A DNA stretch of 64,000 nt from Myxococcales bacterium. Lineage in GTDB: Bacteria > Myxococcota > Polyangia > Polyangiales > Polyangiaceae. The stretch lies in the NCBI GenBank assembly GCA_003151595.1, contig PLXW01000102.1, positions 27,112 through 91,111 of the forward strand, written 5' to 3'. The notes under the pieces are model-generated. The model was not told where the DNA came from. It searched no databases and worked only from the letters and a program-made list of their open reading frames with translations. Each line of letters starts with the position of its first letter. Within the stretch, counting starts at the first letter, position 1. Shown one piece after another: positions 34,676-43,867 of the stretch. The position numbers were made by a program, and so were the translations under genes.

Positions 34676-35167
34676 GTGGCTGCACCCATCCCCGCCGTCT
34701 ATCGCCGCTTGCTCGCGCCCATTCGCGCGAAGTCACGGCGCATGCTCGGCGATGGTCAGGCCGCGGAAGACGTCGCCCAGGAGGCCTTCGTGCGACTGCT
34801 GCAATCCCATGGTGAGCTCGCGAAAGACGCGGACGAGCGGACGCTCGTAGCGTGGGTCTACCGGACGACGACGAGGCTCTCGATCGACGCGCTCCGCGAC
34901 CGCGCGCGCACGCGACCGAGCGAGGACCTCGACGAGACCTCCTGCGGCGTAGCGCTCGACGCGGCGCTCGCGGCCAAGATCGCGATTCGCGCGCTCAGTG
35001 ACACGACGCCCCCCGACGAGCTCGAAGCCGCGGTGCTGTGCCGCGTCGACGGCCTCTCCCAGCCCGAAGCCGCCGTGGTCCTGGGCGTATCCGAGCGAAC
35101 GATCCGCCGGCTGCTCGAGCGCTTCGACGAGCGATCAGCGGAGTTGCGAAAGGAGCACGCGCAATGA
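34676..35167 (+). CDS. ECF-like sigma-70 family sigma factor
   Basis: A 163-residue sigma factor. Region 2 is seen in DGQAAEDVAQEAFVRLLQ, and region 4 in LSQPEAAVVLGVSERTIRRL, a helix-turn-helix that reads the -35 box. It lacks regions 1 and 3, as in the ECF group. Its stop overlaps the ATG of the next gene (ATGA), which encodes a zinc-finger anti-sigma-like membrane protein, the usual partner. The GTG start has no clear ribosome binding site. It probably directs its own operon, as most ECF factors do; I could not pick out the promoter by eye. Confidence 0.88.
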   Translation: MAAPIPAVYRRLLAPIRAKSRRMLGDGQAAEDVAQEAFVRLLQSHGELAKDADERTLVAWVYRTTTRLSIDALRDRARTRPSEDLDETSCGVALDAALAAKIAIRALSDTTPPDELEAAVLCRVDGLSQPEAAVVLGVSERTIRRLLERFDERSAELRKEHAQ

Positions 35168-35844
35168 CGACGAGCCCCGAGCACACGGTCTCGACGTTCG
35201 CGCTCGACGTGTACTGGACGTCGGGTCGCAAGGGCGCGCCGGATCTCGAACGCCACGTCGCGGAGTGCGCGCCGTGCCGCGCGTATCTGGCGATGCTCGA
35301 CGAGGTAGACGCCATCGACGCGTGCATTCCCGCGACGCGCGTGCCTTCGTCGTCGCGACGTCTCCGCATGGTGGCGCCGGCCGCGACGGTCCTCGCGCTC
35401 GCGGCGGGTGTTCTTCTCTTCGTCGCGAACGCGTGGAAGGCGCCGACGCCGCCGACGTACGTGGGGGTGAAGGGGACGCCCTCGGTGCAGGTCCTCGTGC
35501 ACCACGACAGCGAAACGAAGATCTGGAACGGCAGCGAAGCGGTTCACGCCGGCGACGCCATCGCGCTCCGCGCCGCGTGCGGCGATCTCGCGCACGTCGC
35601 CGTCGTCGCCGAAGACGCCACGCGCGGCGGATGGGCGCGACTCGCAGACGCGCCGTGCCCCACGAACGACGACGCGCTCCCGTTCACGCTCGTCGTCGAC
35701 GGCGAGTCGTCCGCCGAACGCATCGCCGTGGTGATGAGCGCCGCCCGCCTGTCGGACGACGAGCTCGCGCACGTCGCCAATGTCTCCGAGCGCTCCACGC
35801 AGACGTGGGTCGTCCGCTTCGTGATTCCCGAGGAGCGCCCGTGA
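35164..35844 (+). CDS. Anti-sigma-factor-like membrane protein (zinc-binding)
   Basis: A 226-residue protein. An N-terminal HVAECAPC (HxxxCxxC) matches the zinc-binding anti-sigma motif. It is followed by a single membrane segment (APAATVLALAAGVLLFVANAW, about 76-96) and a periplasmic domain of about 120 residues. It should hold the sigma factor at the membrane until a signal is sensed outside. It overlaps both neighbours by 4 bases (ATGA and GTGA), so the three genes are translationally coupled. The periplasmic domain is not recognised and contains two Cys. Confidence 0.82.
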   Translation: MTTSPEHTVSTFALDVYWTSGRKGAPDLERHVAECAPCRAYLAMLDEVDAIDACIPATRVPSSSRRLRMVAPAATVLALAAGVLLFVANAWKAPTPPTYVGVKGTPSVQVLVHHDSETKIWNGSEAVHAGDAIALRAACGDLAHVAVVAEDATRGGWARLADAPCPTNDDALPFTLVVDGESSAERIAVVMSAARLSDDELAHVANVSERSTQTWVVRFVIPEERP

Positions 35845-37652
35845 AAAACTCATCTTCTTTTCTCTCTTCGATCTTCGTCTTCCTCTCCACCCTCACACTC
35901 GTCACCTTCCTTTCTTCGCGCGGGTCGGCCGCCGAGCCGCTCGTGCGTCGCCGCGTGGCCATCGTAGTCGGCGCCGACGCGCCCCCTCCCGGTCGCGCAC
36001 CGCTTCGCTTCGCCTACGACGACGCGCGCGCGATGGTCGATGTGCTGACGCGCGTCGGTCGCTTCGCCCCCGCCGACGTTCACCTGCTGCTCGACCCGAC
36101 GCCCGCCGATCTCTTGCAAGCGGTCGACGAGGTCGCGAGGTCGGCGAGCGAAGACGCGCTCGTCCTCTTCTATTACTCGGGTCACTCCGACGGTCAGGCG
36201 CTCTACCCGCACGGCGAATCGCTCGCCGTGGCCGACCTTCGCGATCGCCTCTCGCGCATGACGGCGCGCGTCCGCGTGGGCGTGCTCGACACGTGCCGCG
36301 GCGGGAGCTGGACGCAAGCGAAAGGGGTCACCGTCGGTCCGCCGCTCGATCCGGTCGACCTCCTCAACGTCTCCACCGAAGGGACCGCGCTCGTCTCGTC
36401 GAGCTCCGGCTTCGAGGCCGCGCACGAGGCCGACGACGCGCACGGATCGTTCTTCACGCACTACTTCGCGTCGGGTCTCCTCGGCGCGGCCGACACGAAC
36501 GGCGACGGCGAGGTCACGCTCGAGGAGGCTTACGACTACGCCCGCGAGCGCACCGTGCGCGACAGCGCGCGCCTGGCGCCGACGCCGCAGCACCCGAGCT
36601 TCGATCTCCAGCTCCGCGGCCGCCAGGACATCGTGCTCGCGTCGCTCCGGGGGAACACGAGCGGGAGCGCGATCGAGATCGATCAGCCGAGCACGCCGAT
36701 CGAAGTCATCCACCTCCCCACCGGCATCACGCTCGCCGAGGTTCCACCCACCGCGCGCGTCGTCCGCATCGCAGTGCCGCCGGCTCGTTACCTCGTGAGG
36801 CGCGTCGCGCTCGGTCGCGTGTATTCGAAGGAGATCGACGTCGCCGCCGGCGAGACCGTGTCGCTCGCCCCCGGCCAGCTCGAAGCTACGGGCAACGGCG
36901 CGCTGGCGTTGAAAGGGGGTGCGGGCGGTGGTGCGCCGGACGAACCGCTCTCCGCGCTCAGTCTATGGAGCGTCACGCCCGGGCAACATTGGTTGCTCAA
37001 CGCCAGCCTCGGACTCGGCACGCAGTACTGGCCCCTGGCCAACGGCGGCTCGAACGTCGGCAACGGGAACGGGAACGGCAACGGCCGCTACGCCGACAGC
37101 CTCTCGACGAGCCTGAGTCTCTGGTATCGCATCACCGATCGCCTCTCGTGGAGCGTCCCGTTCCCCGCGCTCGCGTACCGCTTCGGCAACCCGGGCGGCG
37201 TCGAGGTGATGCCGTCGCTCGGACTCAAGGCCGACACGTGGAGCAGCGCCGCGGGCCTCGACTTGCGCCTCTCCGCCGACGTCGCCGCGCGCATCTGGAC
37301 CGCGCGCAATCAGCGCATCACGCTCAGCGCTGGCGTCCATCTCCCTACCTACGACGACTCCCACTCGCCGATCCTCTTTGGCCTCGGCATGGGTCATGAC
37401 GTCGATCCGAACGTGAGCGCCGGCTACTCGTGGACCATTCGAAATCTGGTCACCTTGAACGCGGGGATCCAAGTAACCACGGACTACTATCGACTTGGTC
37501 TCTCAGGTGTTTGGGTCCAGCCGCGCGGTAGCGTCGACATCCGCGTGACGCCGCAGGCCAGCCTGAATCTCGGTGTTCTCTACGCCGACGAGGTCCACGA
37601 GAAGCTTGGCTCTTATGAGAACTTCTCCGTAGGAACGACGATCGCCTTCTAG
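35841..37652 (+). CDS. Caspase-fold peptidase fused to an outer-membrane beta-barrel
   Basis: A 603-residue exported protein. It has a signal peptide (FLSSRGSAAEP) followed by a caspase-like C14 domain (about 35-255) with the catalytic dyad His 115 (YYSGHSDGQ) and Cys 152 (LDTCRGGS). An Asp/Glu-rich loop DTNGDGEVTLEEA resembles an EF-hand calcium site. After a linker domain, residues about 375-603 show alternating strands, Gly/aromatic girdles and a terminal phenylalanine (FSVGTTIAF), as in outer-membrane barrels. The peptidase would therefore sit in the periplasm or on the surface, tethered to the outer membrane. It is coupled to a sigma/anti-sigma pair, so it could cleave the anti-sigma factor or be its output. 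The role is inferred. Confidence 0.82.
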   Translation: MKNSSSFLSSIFVFLSTLTLVTFLSSRGSAAEPLVRRRVAIVVGADAPPPGRAPLRFAYDDARAMVDVLTRVGRFAPADVHLLLDPTPADLLQAVDEVARSASEDALVLFYYSGHSDGQALYPHGESLAVADLRDRLSRMTARVRVGVLDTCRGGSWTQAKGVTVGPPLDPVDLLNVSTEGTALVSSSSGFEAAHEADDAHGSFFTHYFASGLLGAADTNGDGEVTLEEAYDYARERTVRDSARLAPTPQHPSFDLQLRGRQDIVLASLRGNTSGSAIEIDQPSTPIEVIHLPTGITLAEVPPTARVVRIAVPPARYLVRRVALGRVYSKEIDVAAGETVSLAPGQLEATGNGALALKGGAGGGAPDEPLSALSLWSVTPGQHWLLNASLGLGTQYWPLANGGSNVGNGNGNGNGRYADSLSTSLSLWYRITDRLSWSVPFPALAYRFGNPGGVEVMPSLGLKADTWSSAAGLDLRLSADVAARIWTARNQRITLSAGVHLPTYDDSHSPILFGLGMGHDVDPNVSAGYSWTIRNLVTLNAGIQVTTDYYRLGLSGVWVQPRGSVDIRVTPQASLNLGVLYADEVHEKLGSYENFSVGTTIAF

Positions 37653-37660
37653 GTACGAGC

Positions 37661-37675
37661 GCGCCGCTTCGGCGC
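37661..37675 (+). terminator. Stem-loop after the caspase-barrel gene
   Basis: GCGCCG / CGGCGC with a CTT loop, 9 bases after the stop codon at 37652. It is strong but lacks a T-run. It is a likely end of the sigma/anti-sigma/caspase operon. Confidence 0.4.
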
Positions 37676-37810
37676 ATCGGTTGTGCGGTGAGGGCCCACG
37701 AAAATGATCGGACCCTCGTGTTCAGTCTGTGCGCGCGCCTCGTTTGGCAGTCTCCTGGAACGTTGAAGCTCCCTCGATCGGGAGCGCGCTTCTCCCGGGA
37801 GGGGATCAAC

Positions 37811-40381
37811 ATGAGAGTGATGCGTGCGGCCGTGGTGGTGTCGGGTCTCGTCTTCAGTCTCGGTGCGTTCGGAACATCAGGCTGTTCTGGGAGCTCGAGC
37901 TCCCAGACCACGCCGGCGCTGCATGCGACGAAGGTCGTCGGCGCCCAAGGCGGCGTCGTCTCCACGTCCACCGGCGCGGGCGTCGCGATCCCCGCGGGCG
38001 CGCTCCCCGCGAACGTGAACGTGACGGTCGATCAGACTCCGAACGCGGCGCCTCCGTCGGGTGGTCGCGCGGTGGGAACGCCGTACACGTTCGGTCCTGA
38101 AGGGACGAAGTTCGCGGTCCCCGTCACCGTCACGCTCGACTTCGATTCGTCGCTCTTGCCGCCGGGAAAGACCGCGAGCGACATCGTCATCTACACCGCG
38201 CCGGCAGGAACGACCGACTACACGCCGCTTCCCACGTCGATCGCCGACTCGTCGCACGCGGCCGCGCAGACGACGCACTTCTCGGTGTTCCTCTGCTTCG
38301 TTCCGACCGCGCCGCCGGTCTTCGGCGACGACGGCGGCACACCCAATCAAGAGGACAGCGGTTCGAACGCGCAGCCCGATGCCAGCGTCGACGAGGACGC
38401 GGGCTCGCCGGCGGTCGACTCTGCGGCTCCCGAGAACGACGCCTCGACCGGCGGTGACGACGCCTCCAGCAACAGCGACGACAGCGGGTCGGGGCCCGGG
38501 CTCGACTCGGGCGGAGGGACGCACGACGCGAGTCTTCCTCCCGACGATGGCGGAGGAAACGTACCCGACTCGAGCGTCGGCGACGGTGGCGCGTTGGCCG
38601 ACTCGGGGCCTTCGTGCGATCCGAGCACGCGCTGGCCGATCATGCTCGCCTCCGATCTCCAGCCGCCGAACCAGTACGCCGGCGTGAACTGGAACGCGGG
38701 CAACACGCCGATCGATCAAGCCGAAGCGATCAACTGCGCAGGCAACCCCGCGACGGCCACGACCTTCGCGGGCGCTTCGGCGCTCACGTGGGGGGCGAAC
38801 CAGGACGTGCTCGTCGAGTACGACCCGGCCTCCCGCCTCCCGCTGATGATGAACTTCACGGCGAACTACACCGGCACGATGACGTTCTTCAGCCGCGCGA
38901 ACGGCGGCTTCGGAAATCACACATACGTCGCCGGGCTGCATACGCTCACGCGCGACGGGGTCGCGGTCACGATCAACTGGGCGAGCCCCGGGCCCCAGGT
39001 GAGCGAGGCCATGGACGGCTTCCTCGCGACGTTCGATCCGCAGGCGACGGCGGTCACCGACTGCACGGCCAACGGCACGTGCCTCATCAACGCGAACGAC
39101 GGCACCGGCCTCGCGTACATCGGTTTCCGCGGCACGCCCTTCGACTTCTACTTCGTCATGGCCGCCGGCTCGTCCGACCCGACGTCGATGTACACGTTCT
39201 TCCGCTCGGCGATCCCCGACGGCGGCGCTCCCGGCGACGGCGGTGTGAGCTTCCCGGATTCCGGCACCGGCAACCCCGATGCCTCGCTTCCTCCGACTGA
39301 CGGAGGCTCCGTCGGCCCGAGCGACGCCAGCGCGAACGGTGACGGCGGCGGGTGCACGCCGATCACGTCGTGCCCGCAAGGCGTGTGCGGAACGATCAGC
39401 AACCAGTGCAGCAAGATCGACTGCGGCCCGTGCGGCGGCGACGGCGGTGGCGGCACTTCCGACGCCGGCTCCTCGTGCGTCCCCGCGACGTGTCAGCCGG
39501 GCAACTGCGGAACGTTCAACGACGGATGCGGACAGCCGCTGACGTGCGGTCAGTGCGGAGTCGACGCCGGTCCTTGCAAACCGATCGGCCAGGGCCAAGC
39601 GTGCGCCAACGAGTGCAACGTCACGCTGCCTGACGGATGTGGCGGCAGCTACGTCTGTCCGCCGTGCGGAGGAGTCGACGCGGGTGGACCGGTCGACGCG
39701 GGCGGGCCACCCGGCGACGGTGGTGGAGCGGCGGGCGACGGCGGTTCATGCATCTCGCAGCAGCAAGCGTGCGGCGCGCAATGCGGAATCAGCGTCTCCA
39801 ACGGGTGCGGTGGCGAGTACCAGTGCCAGCCGTGCGGCGGTCAGGACGGCGGCTCGCCGCCCATCGATGCCGGATCGTGCGTCCCGGCGACGTGCCAACC
39901 GGGCAACTGCGGAACGATCAACAACGGCTGCGGACAGCCGATCCAGTGCCCGACCTGCCAACCCGATGCCGGCGCATGCACGCCGATCTCGGAAGCCCAG
40001 GCGTGCGGCGGTGGCATCTGCGGCGCGACGCTGCCGGATGGTTGCGGCAGCTCGTACTCGTGTCCGCCGTGCGGCGGCGGCGGTGATGGCGGCGCGGCGC
40101 CGGACGCCGGCGGCGGCGGTCCGATCGACGCGGGGTTGCCGACCGACGCAGGCTCCGGCGGGAGCGATGCATCGACGAGCGACTACGGGCACCCGTGCCA
40201 GCTTCAGGGGCAGCAGAGCAACTGCTTCACCCTTCCGTTCAACCTCTGCGAGCCGGTGAATGGTCCGCTCACCTGCACGAAGGCGTGCACCTATACCGCG
40301 GCCGGTGGCCTGCAACCGGATCCGGCCGAGTGCCCGTCGCCGTCGAGCGGACTGTGCACGCCGAAGGGCTTCTGCCAGTAA
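37811..40381 (+). CDS. Large DAG-linker lipoprotein with six Cys-rich repeats
   Basis: An 856-residue surface lipoprotein starting at an ATG preceded by GGGAGGGGATCAAC. Signal with lipobox GTSGC. An N-terminal ZU5-like beta domain follows (VVGAQGGVVSTSTGAGVAIP, then TPYTFGPEGTKFAVPVTVTL). After a long Asp/Ser/Gly linker (about 185-290) comes a middle domain, and from about residue 510 six Cys-rich repeats. Examples are CVPATCQPGNCGTFNDGCGQ and CNVTLPDGCGGSYVCPPC, separated by DAG linkers. Repeats 2 and 5 are nearly identical, so the set grew by duplication. It is likely an extracellular structural or adhesive protein. The function is unknown. Confidence 0.82.
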   Translation: MRVMRAAVVVSGLVFSLGAFGTSGCSGSSSSQTTPALHATKVVGAQGGVVSTSTGAGVAIPAGALPANVNVTVDQTPNAAPPSGGRAVGTPYTFGPEGTKFAVPVTVTLDFDSSLLPPGKTASDIVIYTAPAGTTDYTPLPTSIADSSHAAAQTTHFSVFLCFVPTAPPVFGDDGGTPNQEDSGSNAQPDASVDEDAGSPAVDSAAPENDASTGGDDASSNSDDSGSGPGLDSGGGTHDASLPPDDGGGNVPDSSVGDGGALADSGPSCDPSTRWPIMLASDLQPPNQYAGVNWNAGNTPIDQAEAINCAGNPATATTFAGASALTWGANQDVLVEYDPASRLPLMMNFTANYTGTMTFFSRANGGFGNHTYVAGLHTLTRDGVAVTINWASPGPQVSEAMDGFLATFDPQATAVTDCTANGTCLINANDGTGLAYIGFRGTPFDFYFVMAAGSSDPTSMYTFFRSAIPDGGAPGDGGVSFPDSGTGNPDASLPPTDGGSVGPSDASANGDGGGCTPITSCPQGVCGTISNQCSKIDCGPCGGDGGGGTSDAGSSCVPATCQPGNCGTFNDGCGQPLTCGQCGVDAGPCKPIGQGQACANECNVTLPDGCGGSYVCPPCGGVDAGGPVDAGGPPGDGGGAAGDGGSCISQQQACGAQCGISVSNGCGGEYQCQPCGGQDGGSPPIDAGSCVPATCQPGNCGTINNGCGQPIQCPTCQPDAGACTPISEAQACGGGICGATLPDGCGSSYSCPPCGGGGDGGAAPDAGGGGPIDAGLPTDAGSGGSDASTSDYGHPCQLQGQQSNCFTLPFNLCEPVNGPLTCTKACTYTAAGGLQPDPAECPSPSSGLCTPKGFCQ
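39354..40080 (+). repeat. Tandem Cys-rich domain repeats in the lipoprotein gene
   Basis: Six units of about 27-32 codons, each with six Cys, joined by Asp/Ala/Gly-rich linkers. Two families alternate: CVPATCQPGNCGT-type and DGCGGSYVCPPC-type. The two CVPATCQPGNCGT units (about 39477 and 39879) remain nearly identical in DNA, which points to recent duplication or gene conversion. Confidence 0.7.
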
Positions 40382-40404
40382 GGCGAGACCGCTAGCGTGC
40401 GGGA

Positions 40405-41802
40405 GTGAATGAATCCGCGGCGAGCGACGCGCGTGCGACGACCTACCTTGAGGATCTGCGCGCGTTGCTCGACTCGCCGCGTGAGCTCTGGCTCACGTAC
40501 GCGGCGATCGTCTTCGAGTACATCGGCCTGTACTCGTTCATGTCGGTGCTCTCGCTCTGGCTGACGAGCGACTTCCATTTCGACGACAACCGCTCGAGCA
40601 ACTGGTTCGGCGTCTTCAGCGCGCTCCTCTCGTTGTTCGCGTTTCTGGTCGGCTCGATCGCCGACGTGGTCGGCACGCGCCGTACCCTCATCTTCTCGTT
40701 CGGCGCAGCGATGCTCACGCGCTCTTTGATGTGCATCACCCCCTCGGCCCCGCTCGCCCTGGCCGCGCTGGTGGCGTACTCGTTCGCGCTCGCCAGCGGA
40801 TCTCCCGTGCTCATCACGGCGATCCACAAATATTCGTCGCGGCGCACGGCCGCGATCGCGTTCTCGTTCTTCTATATCTCGCTCAACGTCGGTGGCGTGC
40901 TTGCTGGCACGCTGATCGATCAGACCAAGGCGCTCTTCGTCGATCCGGCGACGCACAAGCTCGTGCTGCGAACGTTCGCGCTTCCGATCGTCGGCGCCAC
41001 CGAGCTGAGCGCCTACCGCGCCATCATCGGCCTCGGCACGGTCACCGCGTTCCTCGGGTTCGTGGCGACGCTCTTCGTTCGCGAAGACGCGAACATCCCC
41101 GCCCGCGCGCTGGAGCCAGGCGACGCTCCGGCCGGCCGGGCGAAGAAGCCGACTAACCCCTTCGTCCTCATGAAGGAGGTGGTGGCCGATCGCGGGTTCT
41201 GGCGGTTCATGATGCTCATCGGCCTGCTCGTGCTCGTGAAAGCGATCTTCGTCCACATGAACACGACGTGGCCCAAGTACATCACGCGCGAGCGGGGCGA
41301 GGACTTCGCGTGGGGGAACTTGTGGGCGCTGAACTCGTGGCTCATCTTGATCTTCACGCCGCTGGCGACGGCGCTCACGCGCAAGCTCGATGCGTTCAAG
41401 GTCATTGTGATCGGCGCCTTCATCACCGCCGCGTCGCCGTTCATCTTCGCGCTGGGGGCCGAGACCACGATCCAGGTCGCGGCCATCGTCGTGCTCACGT
41501 TCGGCGAAGCGCTGTGGTCGCCTCGCAGCTACGAGTACAACGTTCTCATCGCGCCGAAGGGGCGGGAGTCGACGTACGTGAGCCTCGCGGTGCTTCCGTA
41601 CTTCTTCGCAAAGTTCTTCGTGTCGATGATCGCCGGGCGGTTGCTCACGGCGTACTGCCCGCCAGAGGGGCCGCGGCACTCGTCGATGCTCTGGGTCGTC
41701 GTCGGCGCGATCACGCTGTGCGGGCCGATCGGTCTCGTGCTCTTCCGCAACGTGATCAACCCGCGCGGTAACTCACTCAGCGCACGTACGACGCCCCGTT
41801 GA
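40405..41802 (+). CDS. MFS-type transporter (POT/peptide-like)
   Basis: A 465-residue membrane protein with about 12 hydrophobic helices. The layout of the first two helices and the motif GSIADVVGTRRT between helices 2 and 3 match the major facilitator superfamily. IGLYSFMSVLSLWLTSDFHF and the long loop around residues 175-235 resemble proton-dependent oligopeptide transporters. The substrate is not evident. It starts on a GTG (an out-of-frame ATG lies 4 bases later). It overlaps the convergent SDR gene by 26 bases at the 3' end. Confidence is high for the fold, low for the substrate. Confidence 0.83.
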   Translation: MNESAASDARATTYLEDLRALLDSPRELWLTYAAIVFEYIGLYSFMSVLSLWLTSDFHFDDNRSSNWFGVFSALLSLFAFLVGSIADVVGTRRTLIFSFGAAMLTRSLMCITPSAPLALAALVAYSFALASGSPVLITAIHKYSSRRTAAIAFSFFYISLNVGGVLAGTLIDQTKALFVDPATHKLVLRTFALPIVGATELSAYRAIIGLGTVTAFLGFVATLFVREDANIPARALEPGDAPAGRAKKPTNPFVLMKEVVADRGFWRFMMLIGLLVLVKAIFVHMNTTWPKYITRERGEDFAWGNLWALNSWLILIFTPLATALTRKLDAFKVIVIGAFITAASPFIFALGAETTIQVAAIVVLTFGEALWSPRSYEYNVLIAPKGRESTYVSLAVLPYFFAKFFVSMIAGRLLTAYCPPEGPRHSSMLWVVVGAITLCGPIGLVLFRNVINPRGNSLSARTTPR

Positions 41803-42532
41803 TGTCGATCGTCGTCCCCGTGGCGTGGCGCGCGACGCCCGACGCCAGGAAGGCGACGACGCTGGCCACTTCGTGAGGGGGTGCCATCTCGCCCATGGGT
41901 ATGTCGCGCACGATGGACTCCTCGCCGTACTGATCGACGAACGGCTTCACCATCGACGTAGCGACGAACCCGGGCGCGATCGTGTAGGCCACGACGCCGT
42001 CGGCAGCCGCGCCGCGCGCGATGCTCCGCGTGAGCGCGACCAGACCCGGCTTCGACGCCGCGTACGCCATGTACTCGAGCGTGTCGCCGCGAAAGGCCGC
42101 GCGGCTAGCGATGTTGATGAGCACTCCGCCGCCGCGCGTCCGAAAGTGCTTCACCGCTTCGCGCGAGAGATCGGCCGCGGCGACGAGGTTGACCCGCAGC
42201 GTCTCGTCCCACGCGCGATGCCACGTATGCCAATCGTCGCCGAGGCGAGCCGCGGGCATCGTCGCCGCGTTGTTCACGACGTCGATCGCGCCGTACGCCG
42301 CGACGGCCGCCTGCCACAGGTTCGCGGCGCCGAGTGGCTGCATGAGGTCCGCCTTCACGGCGACCATCTTCTCCTTGCCGAAGCGCGCGACGAGCGCCGA
42401 CGCGACCGCCTCGCTCGAGTGGTAGTGCAGCACCACGCGCGCCCCCGCGGTCGCGAGCACCGCGCACGTCGCCGCGCCGATGCCCCCCGCGCCGCCGGTC
42501 ACCAAGCACACCTTGCCGGGGAGACCCATCAT
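41777..42532 (-). CDS. Short-chain dehydrogenase/reductase
   Basis: A 251-residue SDR enzyme of the FabG/3-oxoacyl-ACP-reductase-like group. The cofactor site VTGGAGGIGAAT is at the N-terminus. NNAATMP follows, then NIASRAAFRG (catalytic Ser) and YMAYAASKPG (Tyr and Lys of the YxxxK pair), with PGFVATSM after it. It is NADP(H)- or NAD(H)-dependent; the residue after the first beta strand does not decide which. The substrate is unknown. Its 3' end overlaps the MFS gene; it is followed upstream by a MAPEG gene on the same strand. Confidence 0.88.
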   Translation of the reverse strand: MMGLPGKVCLVTGGAGGIGAATCAVLATAGARVVLHYHSSEAVASALVARFGKEKMVAVKADLMQPLGAANLWQAAVAAYGAIDVVNNAATMPAARLGDDWHTWHRAWDETLRVNLVAAADLSREAVKHFRTRGGGVLINIASRAAFRGDTLEYMAYAASKPGLVALTRSIARGAAADGVVAYTIAPGFVATSMVKPFVDQYGEESIVRDIPMGEMAPPHEVASVVAFLASGVARHATGTTIDINGASYVR

Positions 42533-42573
42533 CGGGGGCCGAGCCTAGTCCATGTCGCGAAGATTCGCGGCCG

Positions 42574-43035
42574 TCACGAAGCGCAGGAGCCGCACGCCAT
42601 GCACAGCGACTTCACGATCATCCCCATGAGAATGAGCGTCGTGAGCGCGCCGAGGCCGAAGAAGATCGATCGCCATGGCTGCTTGCCCTTCAGGTACGCG
42701 AACGAGTGCGCGACCCGCGCGAACGTGAACACGCCGAAGAGGACGTGCGCCATCGTCGACGACCCGCCGGCGAGCACGTAGACGATCCCGAGGAACGCGA
42801 ACGGAACGATGTTCGCCATCGCGTTCTTGTGAGCCCGTAGAACACGCGCGACCTCCGGCGGCTCGACCTCGACGACCGCGGCTCCGCTCCCCTTCGCGTC
42901 TTCCGGGTTGGGCGTCGTCTTCGACTTGCCACGCACCGCGCCGCTGTAGCCCCAGAGGACGAGCAAGTTCAGCGACAGCACGATGATCATGCCGGCGTAC
43001 GCGAGAAACGCCGGATTGGTCGCGAGAGATTGCAT
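42574..43035 (-). CDS. MAPEG family membrane protein
   Basis: A 153-residue protein with four membrane helices, the size of the microsomal prostaglandin synthase/GST (MAPEG) family. The signature region reads RVLRAHKNAMANIVPF, near the family pattern RAHxNxxEN, though the first Glu is Ala here. ATG chosen because AAGGAGCCACGCAG precedes it; the frame is open further upstream. MAPEG members use glutathione in lipid or peroxide metabolism; whether this one does is not shown. It lies upstream of the SDR gene on the same strand (41-base gap). C-terminus CMACGSCAS. Confidence 0.75.
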   Translation of the reverse strand: MQSLATNPAFLAYAGMIIVLSLNLLVLWGYSGAVRGKSKTTPNPEDAKGSGAAVVEVEPPEVARVLRAHKNAMANIVPFAFLGIVYVLAGGSSTMAHVLFGVFTFARVAHSFAYLKGKQPWRSIFFGLGALTTLILMGMIVKSLCMACGSCAS

Positions 43036-43233
43036 CTGCGTGGCTCCTTGCCGTCCACCGTACGCCGCCAGCGGAGGACGCGTGAACTTCCTGATACGGG
43101 TTCGACGAGGACCCCCGGCGTCACCCACTCACGTCACCCCCTATTTCCCCGGGCGTCAGCGTACGGCACGAACGGTGCTCTGCCCGATCGCGCGCGCTCG
43201 TTCGCGCCGACTTCAGGATGGAGGGGTGCTGGG

Positions 43234-43815
43234 ATGATTCGAAGGTTCCTCATCGGTGGATTGCTCTTCGTGGCGGCGACGGCTTCGCGCGCGGCGAGCG
43301 CAGACGAAGCGGCTCCTGCCTCGGATGATTTCGGCGCGCGAGTGCCGTGGCGTGCTCCGAACGGGCGAGCGGTGAGCCTCAGCTACGAGAACGGCCTGTT
43401 TGGCGGCACGTTCGAGCAGGGCATTCGCGTGAAGATTCCGTTTCACGCCAACTGGGGCATGGTCGCGCGCCCGATGTTCCTCCACGACGTGACGAGCGCG
43501 TCGTACCGCGGTGACGTCGGCGGTCGCCTCGAGCTCTATGGCGCCTCACCCGTGTTCCTCAACTTCGCGCGCATCTACGGCGGAGGCGGCGCGCAGGTCT
43601 TTCAAGCCGTGAGCGGGCTCGCGAACGCCAAGCCGGCGATGGGCGGAGGGGGGCACTTCGGCTTCGAGTTCTTCTACACGCCGAGGAGCTCGTTCTTCAT
43701 CGAGATCGGCGGGACGTCGGGCGCGCAAGGCGGGGTCGGCGCTGGAGGAACGGCGATCGCGGGGGTCACCTTCTATCCGTTCGCCGAGTCGCCGCGGCAG
43801 GTCGCCGCGCTCTAG
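43234..43815 (+). CDS. Small outer-membrane beta-barrel protein
   Basis: A 193-residue exported protein. The signal peptide cuts near SRAASADE. The rest shows alternating strands and Gly-rich turns (GGGGAQVFQ, GGGGHFGFEFFY), with a possible eight-stranded barrel like OmpW/OmpX. ATG preceded by GGAGGGG. It stands between a divergent MAPEG gene and the slipin gene, 52 bases away. No function can be assigned. Confidence 0.7.
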   Translation: MIRRFLIGGLLFVAATASRAASADEAAPASDDFGARVPWRAPNGRAVSLSYENGLFGGTFEQGIRVKIPFHANWGMVARPMFLHDVTSASYRGDVGGRLELYGASPVFLNFARIYGGGGAQVFQAVSGLANAKPAMGGGGHFGFEFFYTPRSSFFIEIGGTSGAQGGVGAGGTAIAGVTFYPFAESPRQVAAL

Positions 43816-43867
43816 GGCGCTCCCTTTCACTGATGACCACGCGCCGGGAAGAGCGCAGCATCGCGCG

